A DNA stretch of 5,444 nt, from contig DOYO01000020.1 in NCBI GenBank assembly GCA_003518475.1, positions 12,920 to 18,363 on the forward strand, written 5' to 3'. The notes beneath the pieces were generated by a model. That model was given only the letters and a program-made list of their open reading frames with translations, was not told the origin of the DNA and ran no database searches. Shown one piece after another: positions 1-5,444 of this stretch (positions are counted from its first letter, which is position 1; each line of letters starts with the position of its first letter). The position numbers were made by a program, and so were the translations under genes. This stretch comes from Acholeplasmataceae bacterium. Its GTDB lineage: Bacteria > Bacillota_I > Bacilli_A > Acholeplasmatales > Acholeplasmataceae.

Positions 1-129
1 GTATCTGATAACATATTGGTGGAAAAATACGAGATCTCGCAAGATGCTGCCAGAGCGATGACTGTCGATCTCAATTTTGAGCATTCCGACCACAATCCAG
101 TTGTTATTAAAATCAAACTCATCCCCTAG
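1..129 (+). CDS. Endonuclease/exonuclease/phosphatase family protein, C-terminal fragment
   Basis: This is the last 42 codons of a gene that begins before the window; it reads open from base 1 to a TAG at 127-129. The fragment has a Ser-Asp-His-Asn-Pro-Val segment (fragment residues 29-34) followed by a short beta strand (VVIKIKL). This is the usual end of the ExoIII/DNase I-like (EEP) fold, where the SDH histidine is a catalytic residue. A VSDNI segment at the start of the fragment also fits the strand before that motif in many EEP proteins. Family members cleave phosphodiester or phosphomonoester bonds in DNA, RNA or small phosphorylated molecules; the substrate cannot be read from this piece. 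The stop codon overlaps the ribosome site of the next gene, so the two are probably co-transcribed and translationally coupled. The family call rests on one short motif and its context. Confidence 0.75.
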   Translation, partial: VSDNILVEKYEISQDAARAMTVDLNFEHSDHNPVVIKIKLIP

Positions 130-132
130 GAG
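128..132 (+). promoter_or_regulatory. Ribosome binding site overlapping the upstream stop codon
   Basis: AGGAG lies 5 nt before the ATG at 138, and its first two bases are the last two of the preceding TAG stop. This fixes the start of the M28-type gene and suggests that ribosomes finishing the upstream gene can reinitiate on it. Confidence 0.85.
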
Positions 133-137
133 AACAT

Positions 138-1340
138 ATGAAAAAACAAGATATCGCAGCACTTAAAAACGAAGTGTTTGAACTCGCAGGAGAAATTATT
201 AAAAAGTATGATTCCAGACTCGCGGGATCTAAGGAAAGCATAGAGACTGCAGATCTGTTAGCAGAAAGAATGAAGGGGTTTTGCACATCGACCGGAACAG
301 ATGATTTCAAGGTATATGAAGGCGCATTTTTAGGTTGGATCAGAATCTTGGTAGCAAGCTTTTTGGCAGGCATTATCTTCCTTTGGCTGAACCAACCGCT
401 CATCTCTTTGACACTCGCATTCATCAGTATTTTAATTTTGATCATTCAGTTTATTTTGTATCTACCATTGCTGGATAAGCTTTATCCGAAACGCAATGCG
501 AGAAATGCATATGGCATTATTGAGCCATTACACAGTGTTAAACAACAAATCATCATCAGTGGTCATCACGACAGCGCACATATTTTCAACTTTTTTATAC
601 ACCAGCCGAAATGGTACAACATGAGAACAACGGGTTCAATCGCACTCGTGATTTCCATGATGTTGCTATCCATTGTTTTATCGATTTTTCCTGATGTTTT
701 TTTACTTCAAATCATCATCAAAATTTTTGTATCTTTAAGCTTTTTAATTGTTGGACAAATGTGGTTTTTCGCAAGTAAAAAAGGAACACCAGGAGCTGGT
801 GACAATCTGGTAGCTTCAGCGATTGCACTATCCGTCGGACGCTATTTCACCAAGCAAAATACACTTCAAAACACGAGACTCATCATCGCTAGTTTCGACG
901 CTGAAGAAGAGGGATTGAGAGGTGCCAGAGCGTTTGCAAAACAGCATGAATCTCTAATCAAACAGTACCCGACTTATCTCTTGAATGCTGACTGCTTGTA
1001 TAATGAAAATGAACTATTTTTCTTAACGAGTGATCTAAATAATACAGTCAAACTAGACCGTGAACTTGCACAAGATCTTGTTGCTATCGCATCAGAAATC
1101 GGAGTTAAAACCTATACGCAGGACTTAGCGTTTCTGACTGGTGGAACCGATGCTGCAGAGCTTGCCAAAAAAGGTGTGCATGCAACGACAATCATCGGCA
1201 TGCCTTGGACAAATTCCAATCGAAGCGCAGTCTATCACACATTGAATGACACACTCGATCATGTCAGTCCAAAGGTGATTGAAAACACCTTGGAAATCTT
1301 CATCAATTATATTGAAAAAAAGGATAAAACCAGTTCATAA
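138..1340 (+). CDS. Membrane-embedded M28-family zinc metallopeptidase
   Basis: This 400-residue protein has the zinc-aminopeptidase (M28) signature set in the right order. There is an N-terminal substrate-side segment with SRLAGS near residues 26-31, then H143-x-D145 in GHHDS, D222 in PGAGDN, and E256-E257 in AEEEGLRGA (general base plus metal ligand). D285 follows in NAD and H367 in YHTLNDT, with GGTDAAE around 335-341. All five expected metal ligands and the catalytic Glu are present, so it should be active, removing N-terminal residues from peptides or acting as a related amidohydrolase. The oddity is two strongly hydrophobic stretches, roughly residues 64-112 and 166-211, each long enough for a membrane hairpin; the second lies between ligands H143 and D222. 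Basic residues after the first stretch (KLYPKRNAR) and the last (SKK) suggest a cytoplasmic catalytic side. There is no signal peptide. It is probably in an operon with the upstream EEP gene. The fold call is firm; substrate and topology are inferred. Confidence 0.88.
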   Translation: MKKQDIAALKNEVFELAGEIIKKYDSRLAGSKESIETADLLAERMKGFCTSTGTDDFKVYEGAFLGWIRILVASFLAGIIFLWLNQPLISLTLAFISILILIIQFILYLPLLDKLYPKRNARNAYGIIEPLHSVKQQIIISGHHDSAHIFNFFIHQPKWYNMRTTGSIALVISMMLLSIVLSIFPDVFLLQIIIKIFVSLSFLIVGQMWFFASKKGTPGAGDNLVASAIALSVGRYFTKQNTLQNTRLIIASFDAEEEGLRGARAFAKQHESLIKQYPTYLLNADCLYNENELFFLTSDLNNTVKLDRELAQDLVAIASEIGVKTYTQDLAFLTGGTDAAELAKKGVHATTIIGMPWTNSNRSAVYHTLNDTLDHVSPKVIENTLEIFINYIEKKDKTSS

Positions 1341-1358
1341 TTTTCCAATTTGAAATCA

Positions 1359-1387
1359 GAGGAATGGATAAAAACGTCCTCCTTTTT
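1359..1387 (+). terminator. Weak candidate intrinsic terminator after the M28-type gene
   Basis: A 5-bp stem, GAGGA (1359-1363) with TCCTC (1377-1381), encloses a 13-nt loop and is followed by C then five T's. It lies about 20 nt after the stop at 1340, where a terminator is expected. The stem is short and the loop large, so it may be leaky. Its T-run falls where the -35 region of the following promoter would be. Confidence 0.4.
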
Positions 1388-1401
1388 CTTATAGTTCACG
1401 A

Positions 1402-1412
1402 TATGTTATAAT
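1402..1412 (+). promoter_or_regulatory. Extended -10 promoter for the Nudix-acyltransferase pair
   Basis: TATGTTATAAT is a perfect -10 hexamer (1407-1412) preceded by the TRTGn extension typical of Gram-positive sigma-A promoters. No good -35 is present: 17 nt upstream lies TTTTCT (1384-1389), part of the terminator T-run. The extended -10 would compensate. Transcription should start near 1418-1420, giving a leader of about 25 nt before the ATG at 1444. Confidence 0.7.
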
Positions 1413-1434
1413 AAGATTGAATATCAAATCCAAC

Positions 1435-1438
1435 GAGG
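1435..1438 (+). promoter_or_regulatory. Ribosome binding site that selects the Nudix gene start at 1444
   Basis: GAGG ends 5 nt before the ATG at 1444. The longer in-frame alternative, a TTG at 1417, has no ribosome site and lies essentially at the predicted transcription start. The ATG is therefore the real start. Confidence 0.8.
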
Positions 1439-1443
1439 TCGAC

Positions 1444-1986
1444 ATGAAAGAAAAAACGAAGTCATCAAAGATAGTATATCAAGGCAAATTTATGAACCTT
1501 TTATTAGATCAAGTCGTCCTGCCGGATAATACAGAAGGAGAGCGCGTCTTCATCAAACACCCAGGCGGTGCAGCTGTGCTTCCAATCACTACAGACAACC
1601 GTTTGATCTTGGTTAATCAATACCGTTACCCCATTCAAGCCATCAGCCTGGAAATACCGGCAGGGAAAAAGGATCATGTTGGTGAAGATAGTCTCGAATG
1701 CGCAAAAAGAGAACTGGAAGAGGAAACAGGATACATCTCCAACGACATCAAACTTCTATATACTATGCACCCTTGTGTCGGTTATTCAAATGAAGTTTTA
1801 GATTTGTTCATCGCAAAAGATTGCGTACCGATCAAGAACCCAAAATCCATGGATCAAGATGAATTCATCGAAGTCGAGCTTTTCACTGTCCAAGAGGCTA
1901 AAGAACTACTTTTGACAAAACGTATTACTGATGCGAAAACCATCATCGCGATTCAAGCATATTTGGCGATGACTCAATCCATATAG
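1444..1986 (+). CDS. nudF: ADP-ribose pyrophosphatase, NudF-type Nudix hydrolase
   Basis: This 180-residue protein is close to the usual length of bacterial ADP-ribose pyrophosphatases. It would hydrolyse ADP-ribose to AMP and ribose-5-phosphate in the cytoplasm, clearing a reactive NAD breakdown product. The Nudix box runs from G74 to Y97 and ends in RELEEETGY, so the Mg-binding glutamates (E90, E93, E94) and E81 are all present. One deviation is visible: six residues rather than five separate the first Gly (G74) from E81. Other family traits are the LEIPAGK strand before the box, the HPCVGYSNE loop at 109-117, the acidic DQDEFIEVE segment at 137-145 that often supplies the base in this family, and a C-terminal ITDAKTI helix. 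It starts its own transcript and is followed 12 nt later by the acyltransferase gene, with the ribosome site abutting its stop. A Nudix hydrolase for another nucleoside diphosphate sugar is possible, but the sequence looks squarely NudF-like. Confidence 0.85.
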   Translation: MKEKTKSSKIVYQGKFMNLLLDQVVLPDNTEGERVFIKHPGGAAVLPITTDNRLILVNQYRYPIQAISLEIPAGKKDHVGEDSLECAKRELEEETGYISNDIKLLYTMHPCVGYSNEVLDLFIAKDCVPIKNPKSMDQDEFIEVELFTVQEAKELLLTKRITDAKTIIAIQAYLAMTQSI

Positions 1987-1990
1987 GGAG
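1985..1990 (+). promoter_or_regulatory. Ribosome binding site favouring the acyltransferase start at 1999
   Basis: AGGGAG overlaps the TAG stop of the Nudix gene. It is only 2 nt from the ATG at 1993 but 8 nt from the in-frame ATG at 1999. The latter spacing is normal, so 1999 is preferred. The two choices differ by two residues. Confidence 0.7.
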
Positions 1991-1998
1991 ACATGCAA

Positions 1999-3147
1999 AT
2001 GAAAAGAAGAAATATTGACAAAAGACAGGATTTTTTAATGAACCTAGCCAGACCCTTTGTTCGCATTTGGATGAACAAGGATACAAAACGTATTGTTCAC
2101 TTGGACGAAGGTGTCAATTTAAGGCGTAAAGAACCATATATTCTATTATCCAACCATACTTTTTTATTTGATGTCATTCATGTGCCTTTGTTATGTAAAA
2201 AGGTGCCTTTTATTGTCGCATCGCAGGTGCTATTTAAGAAAAAGTCCACGAGATTCTTAGTGACGCATATTGCCCATGTCATCGCCAAATCCAAAGGAAC
2301 AAGCGATACAGGGACTGTCAGAGAGCTGATTGGGGCAGTCAAAAGAGGATACCCGATTTTGATATTTCCTGAGGGAGATACGACTTTTTACGGTGAAACG
2401 AACTATATAGAAGAATCGACGATGAAATTGATTAAGAAATTAGAAATCGACGTTATCACGTGCAATGTCAAGGGCGGTTACTTGTCGAAACCCAGATGGG
2501 CGACAGGTAAAAGAAAAAACAGACGTGCTGAGTTTACCTATGAGCTCACGATTCCTAAGGAAACAATCAAGGACTTGACTGTTGATGATATCAACGGCAT
2601 CGTTAAGAAAGCACTCTATAATAACGATTATACGTATCAACGAACGCATATGATTCCCCATCCAGGAAAAACCTTGGCTGAAGGAATGGAGAACGTGGTC
2701 TATGCCTGTCCGTTCTGTGAATCCATCGCCACCATCAAAACTGAAGGAAACAAAATTCAGTGCACGAGCTGCGGACATGAAGGCTTTGTCGATTCCTATG
2801 GATTCATCCAAGATTTTAAGTATGATAATTTGATTGACTGGGATAAGTTTCAAAAGAACTATCAGGATCAACTTAAAAACTCAACAATTAAAACAACCGG
2901 TGATCTCTTTTTCTTAAATCCGGAAGAAGCGCACATGGATGAAATCGGCACTGTGAACTTTGAATATAAAGATCACTCATTTTGTATCTCAGGTGCTTAT
3001 GAAGAAATCATCCCCATCCAAGAAATCAGCAACGCAATCATTACATTGAGAAGGGATTTTGGCTTTCTCTACCAAAATAAAAGCTATCTTGTCAAGCTGA
3101 ATCAGTATAGTGCTGCATTTTTGCGTATTGCTCAAAATAAATATTAA
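1999..3147 (+). CDS. Lysophospholipid acyltransferase-like protein with zinc ribbon and extra C-terminal domain
   Basis: The 382-residue product opens with a PlsC-type acyltransferase domain (about 20-220). It carries the catalytic H-x4-D motif (H53 to D58 in NHTFLFD), a FPEG block at 123-126, and a later strand-loop resembling block IV (CNVKGGY, 155-161). PlsC-family enzymes move an acyl chain onto lysophosphatidate or a related lysolipid at the membrane's inner face. Here the acceptor block reads FPEGDTT rather than FPEGTRS, so the arginine thought to contact the acceptor phosphate is missing, and the acceptor may differ. A zinc ribbon follows, with C237-x2-C240 and C255-x2-C258. Residues about 265-382 form a third region, probably beta-rich, that I do not recognise. 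The total is well over the roughly 240 residues of ordinary PlsC. No transmembrane helix is evident; the basic N-terminus could allow peripheral membrane binding. It sits downstream of nudF in the same transcript. The fold call is good; the precise reaction is uncertain. Confidence 0.8.
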   Translation: MKRRNIDKRQDFLMNLARPFVRIWMNKDTKRIVHLDEGVNLRRKEPYILLSNHTFLFDVIHVPLLCKKVPFIVASQVLFKKKSTRFLVTHIAHVIAKSKGTSDTGTVRELIGAVKRGYPILIFPEGDTTFYGETNYIEESTMKLIKKLEIDVITCNVKGGYLSKPRWATGKRKNRRAEFTYELTIPKETIKDLTVDDINGIVKKALYNNDYTYQRTHMIPHPGKTLAEGMENVVYACPFCESIATIKTEGNKIQCTSCGHEGFVDSYGFIQDFKYDNLIDWDKFQKNYQDQLKNSTIKTTGDLFFLNPEEAHMDEIGTVNFEYKDHSFCISGAYEEIIPIQEISNAIITLRRDFGFLYQNKSYLVKLNQYSAAFLRIAQNKY

Positions 3148-3160
3148 GAAAGCGCTTTTA
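3147..3160 (+). promoter_or_regulatory. Candidate CcpA operator (cre) upstream of tdh-kbl
   Basis: AGAAAGCGCTTTTA matches the idealised cre TGAAAGCGCTTTCA at 12 of 14 positions, including an intact 10-bp palindrome AAAGCGCTTT (3149-3158). It begins at the last base of the acyltransferase stop codon. Its centre lies about 47 nt before the expected start of the tdh transcript, upstream of the -10 and next to the -35 region. That position is compatible with activation or with blocking polymerase. CcpA itself is not in the window. Confidence 0.5.
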
Positions 3161-3161
3161 T

Positions 3162-3194
3162 TTGATACATTTCAATATGGGATTGGCGTATAAT
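3162..3194 (+). promoter_or_regulatory. Promoter of the tdh-kbl operon
   Basis: A perfect TATAAT lies at 3189-3194. The best -35-like word, TTGATA (3162-3167), is 21 nt upstream, which is longer than ideal; at the usual 17-nt spacing only TACATT (3166-3171) is found. The weak -35 fits a promoter that relies on an activator. Transcription should start near 3201, leaving a leader of about 37 nt, too short for a riboswitch or T-box. Confidence 0.6.
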
Positions 3195-3220
3195 ATAAGT
3201 AAACATACGTTCAATTTTAT

Positions 3221-3226
3221 AAGGAG
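3221..3226 (+). promoter_or_regulatory. Ribosome binding site of tdh
   Basis: AAGGAG ends 11 nt before the ATG at 3238, slightly longer than ideal. A second in-frame ATG at 3244 would be 17 nt away, so 3238 is preferred. Confidence 0.75.
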
Positions 3227-3237
3227 AGAACTTCAAA

Positions 3238-4275
3238 ATGGAAATGACAGCCATTATTAAAGAAACACGCGCAGCAGGCTTAAAAATTGTTAAAAAACAG
3301 GTACCGGATCAGCTTAAACCTGATGAAGTATTGGTCAAGGTTATTGTCACATCAATATGTGGAACTGACGTTCACATTTATAAATGGGACAAATGGAGCC
3401 AGGGAAGAATCAAACCTCCGCTAACGACTGGTCATGAGTTTTGTGGAAAGGTTATTAAAATAGGAAGCAAAGTAACAAAAGTCAAGGTAGGAGATGTTGT
3501 TTCGGCAGAAACACACATCGTCTGCGGCGAATGCGAATTCTGCAAGCGCGGCGAATACCATATTTGCAAGAATACAAAAATCATCGGTGTTGATACCGAT
3601 GGCTGTTTTGCTGAATATGCAAAAATGCCGGCATATAATTTGATTGTGAACAATTCAGGCATCGATCCAAAGTTCCTATCCATTCAAGAACCTCTTGGAA
3701 ATGCAGTGCATACGATGCTTCATTTTGATATTAAGGATAAAACAGTTGCTGTTGTTGGCTGCGGTCCGATTGGTTTGATGGGAGTCAATATCGCTAAAGC
3801 AGTCGGCGCGAAGAAAATCATTGCGATTGAAGTCAATGATTACAGAATCAAACTTGCTAAAGAACTTGGTGCAGACGTTGTCATCAATCCGCTTAAGGAA
3901 GATGTCATCCAACGCGTTTTTGAAGAAACGGATGGAACAGGCATTGATGTTGTCACTGAATTCTCCGGTAACAAGCAAGCGATCGAACAAGCATTCAAGT
4001 ATGTGAAGCCAGGTGGAAAGATGTCCATGCTCGGTATTGTTCCTTCGAACATTGAAATTGATTTATCCAATGATGTCGTTTTTAAAGGGATTACCATTTA
4101 TGGAGTTGTCGGAAGACTTCTTTTCAAGACATGGGATCAAGTTACAGAACTTGTACAAAGCGGCAAATTAAATTTAGATAAGATTATTACACATACATTA
4201 CCCCTAAAAGACATTGAAAAGGGTATGGAAATCATGATATCAGGAAATAGCGGGAAAGTTGTACTCATCCCCTAA
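3238..4275 (+). CDS. tdh: L-threonine 3-dehydrogenase, zinc-dependent
   Basis: This 345-residue medium-chain dehydrogenase oxidises L-threonine with NAD+ to 2-amino-3-oxobutyrate in the cytoplasm. The catalytic zinc site is visible as C41 in SICGTD with H66 and E67 in GHE. The structural zinc lobe is C96, C99, C102 and C110. Both sets sit a constant three residues later than in E. coli Tdh. The threonine-dehydrogenase-typical KWDKWSQ segment at 49-55 and EPLGNAVHT at 151-159 separate it from sorbitol and alcohol dehydrogenases of the same superfamily. The Rossmann loop is GCGPIG (174-179), and E198 at the end of the second strand indicates NAD rather than NADP. Its stop is 12 nt before kbl, which encodes the next enzyme of the pathway; this pairing is the strongest support for the function. 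A promoter and a cre-like site lie immediately upstream. Length and motifs are intact. Confidence 0.95.
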   Translation: MEMTAIIKETRAAGLKIVKKQVPDQLKPDEVLVKVIVTSICGTDVHIYKWDKWSQGRIKPPLTTGHEFCGKVIKIGSKVTKVKVGDVVSAETHIVCGECEFCKRGEYHICKNTKIIGVDTDGCFAEYAKMPAYNLIVNNSGIDPKFLSIQEPLGNAVHTMLHFDIKDKTVAVVGCGPIGLMGVNIAKAVGAKKIIAIEVNDYRIKLAKELGADVVINPLKEDVIQRVFEETDGTGIDVVTEFSGNKQAIEQAFKYVKPGGKMSMLGIVPSNIEIDLSNDVVFKGITIYGVVGRLLFKTWDQVTELVQSGKLNLDKIITHTLPLKDIEKGMEIMISGNSGKVVLIP

Positions 4276-4282
4276 AAGGAGG
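4275..4282 (+). promoter_or_regulatory. Strong ribosome binding site of kbl
   Basis: AAAGGAGG, starting on the last base of the tdh stop codon, ends 5 nt before the ATG at 4288. It is the best Shine-Dalgarno in the window and indicates efficient, probably coupled, translation of the second pathway enzyme. Confidence 0.85.
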
Positions 4283-4287
4283 AAGTT

Positions 4288-5444
4288 ATGTCATATTTAG
4301 ATATCAAGGTCAATCAATTGAAGAGTGAAGGGCTATACCGAGTTCTACCCATCAATGAAGGTCCTTGTGAAGCGGTCATTAAGTTTAAAGGAAGAAGAGT
4401 CATCAACTTATCCGCAAATAACTATTTGGGATTTGCGAATCATCCTAGACTTAAAAATGCAGCAATCGAAGCAATCGAAAAATATGGAATCGGAGCAGGA
4501 GCAGTGCGTACGATTGTAGGCAATATGGATATCCATGAGGAATTGGATAAAACCATCGCAAAATTCAAGCACGAAGAAGCCTGTGTCGTCTTTCAATCCG
4601 GGTTTGCATGCAACGCAGGAGTGATTCAAGCGATTACAGATGAGCATGATTTGATCATCTCTGATGAACTGAATCACGCATCCATCATTGATGGCGTGAG
4701 ACTTTCCAAAGCGAGCAGAGCAGTCTATAAGCATAGCGATATGGAAGGCTTAGAAAGCATACTGAAAGAAAAAAGAGATGCATACAAGAATGTTTTGATC
4801 ATTACAGATGGTGTCTTTTCGATGGATGGAGATATCGCCAAGCTCCCCGATATTGTCAGGCTTGCAAAAAAATATAATGCGTTAACCTATGTGGATGATG
4901 CACATGGTTCCGGTGTTCTTGGTAATTCAGGACGAGGAACAGTCGATCATTTCAATTTGCATGGACAAGTGGATTTTATTATTGGAACCCTTTCTAAAGC
5001 CATTGGAGTTGTCGGTGGATATGTGTGCGGTTCAGAAGCATCCAGGGAATGGCTGTTGCATAGAGGAAGACCCTTGCTGTTTTCTACAGCGATGATGCCC
5101 GCTGCTGCAGGAGCAATCATTGAAGCGTTCCACATGCTAGAAGAATCAACAGAATATACCGACAGACTTTGGGATAATGCAAGGTATTTCAAGAAAAAGT
5201 TGAAGGCATATGGATTTGATATCGGACACAGCGAAACACCCATTACGCCGATCATGATTGGCGATGAAGCGAAGACAATTGAGTTTTCCAAAGAATTACT
5301 CACAAGCGGAGTTTATGTTTCAGGTATCGTATTTCCAACAGTTCCGCTTGGAAAAGGCAGAATCAGATGCATGGTATCAGCCCTTCATACGCATGAGCAG
5401 CTGGATACAGCAGTAAAAATCATTTACAAAACAGCACAAAAACT
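4288..5444 (+). CDS. kbl: Glycine C-acetyltransferase (2-amino-3-ketobutyrate CoA ligase), missing its 3' end
   Basis: The frame is open from the ATG at 4288 to the window edge: 385 full codons plus two bases. The family is about 395 residues long, so only some ten codons should be missing. This PLP enzyme of the alpha-oxoamine synthase family cleaves 2-amino-3-oxobutyrate with CoA to glycine and acetyl-CoA. The Schiff-base lysine is K237 in TLSKAIG. The aspartate pairing with the PLP ring nitrogen is D203 in VDDAHGSG, with H206 beside it, and H130 in ELNHAS should stack on the ring. The K237-H206 spacing equals that in E. coli Kbl. The GAGAVRTIVGN segment (69-79) is of the Firmicute Kbl type. 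The close relative BioF (8-amino-7-oxononanoate synthase) is the main alternative, but the position directly behind tdh, without biotin genes, favours Kbl. It shares the tdh promoter and cre candidate. No terminator is visible because the gene continues past the window. Confidence 0.93.
   Translation, partial: MSYLDIKVNQLKSEGLYRVLPINEGPCEAVIKFKGRRVINLSANNYLGFANHPRLKNAAIEAIEKYGIGAGAVRTIVGNMDIHEELDKTIAKFKHEEACVVFQSGFACNAGVIQAITDEHDLIISDELNHASIIDGVRLSKASRAVYKHSDMEGLESILKEKRDAYKNVLIITDGVFSMDGDIAKLPDIVRLAKKYNALTYVDDAHGSGVLGNSGRGTVDHFNLHGQVDFIIGTLSKAIGVVGGYVCGSEASREWLLHRGRPLLFSTAMMPAAAGAIIEAFHMLEESTEYTDRLWDNARYFKKKLKAYGFDIGHSETPITPIMIGDEAKTIEFSKELLTSGVYVSGIVFPTVPLGKGRIRCMVSALHTHEQLDTAVKIIYKTAQK

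Noticed and set aside
2440..2871. 143-codon minus-strand open frame opposite the acyltransferase gene.
   Set aside because: The opposite strand encodes the zinc-ribbon acyltransferase with conserved motifs; the antisense frame shows no ribosome site or family motif.
3135..3163. Inverted repeat AAATAAA / TTTATTT around the acyltransferase stop, considered as a terminator.
   Set aside because: The stem is AT-only with a 15-nt loop and no proper U-tract after it. The central AAAGCGCTTT palindrome has no loop, so it fits a protein-binding site better than a hairpin.
3201..3237. Possible riboswitch or T-box leader controlling threonine catabolism.
   Set aside because: The leader is only about 37 nt from the predicted transcription start to the ATG, too short for any known structured leader of that type.
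117..4274. A 12-nt identical string, ACTCATCCCCTA, at the 3' end of the EEP gene (117-128) and of tdh (4263-4274).
   Set aside because: Both encode a Leu-Ile-Pro C-terminus followed by a TA-beginning stop. The flanks do not match, so it is best explained as coincidence rather than a repeat or attachment site.
4408..5303. Minus-strand and alternate-frame open stretches of about 60-120 codons over kbl.
   Set aside because: They lie over a clearly coding + strand frame with intact PLP-enzyme motifs, lack ribosome sites and show no recognisable protein features; they are shadows.
1..5444. Search for a defence system, CRISPR array, toxin-antitoxin pair, transposon or phage gene.
   Set aside because: No direct repeat series, transposase, inverted terminal repeats or small paired genes were seen. 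All gene-sized space is filled by the six genes described, and the non-coding gaps are 103 nt or less.

Overview
The window carries six genes, all on the + strand and tightly packed. It looks like chromosomal DNA of a low-GC Gram-positive-type bacterium (Bacillota, or a walled relative of the Mollicutes). The grounds are modest AT-richness, strong AGGAGG-type ribosome sites, consensus TATAAT -10 boxes (one with the extended TRTGn motif) and a CcpA-type operator candidate. The five complete or nearly complete genes also most resemble Firmicute-type proteins, as judged from memory rather than a search. No in-frame TGA was seen, so nothing suggests a recoded genetic code. The genus cannot be named from this sequence alone.

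The layout falls into three transcription blocks. Block 1 (1-1340) is the tail of an endonuclease/exonuclease/phosphatase-family gene, coupled to a membrane-embedded M28-type metallopeptidase whose Shine-Dalgarno overlaps the upstream stop. Positions 1341-1443 hold a weak terminator candidate and an extended -10 promoter. Block 2 (1444-3147) is an ADP-ribose pyrophosphatase (NudF-type Nudix hydrolase), followed 12 nt later by an unusual lysophospholipid-acyltransferase-like protein with a zinc ribbon and an extra C-terminal domain. Positions 3148-3237 hold a candidate cre operator, a promoter and a ribosome site. Block 3 (3238-5444) is tdh-kbl, the two-step threonine-to-glycine pathway; kbl runs off the window end, probably about ten codons short of its stop.

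Tdh and Kbl work together: Tdh oxidises L-threonine to the unstable 2-amino-3-oxobutyrate, and Kbl cleaves this with CoA to glycine and acetyl-CoA. The putative cre just upstream suggests carbon-source control. The Nudix/acyltransferase pair looks co-transcribed, but no direct biochemical link between them is evident.

I found no RNA gene, CRISPR array, insertion sequence or phage gene, and no clear sign of horizontal transfer. The least ordinary items are the M28 protease, whose catalytic domain is interrupted by two hydrophobic hairpins (one between metal ligands), and the acyltransferase-zinc-ribbon fusion with an altered acceptor motif. Everything else is ordinary housekeeping or catabolic content.
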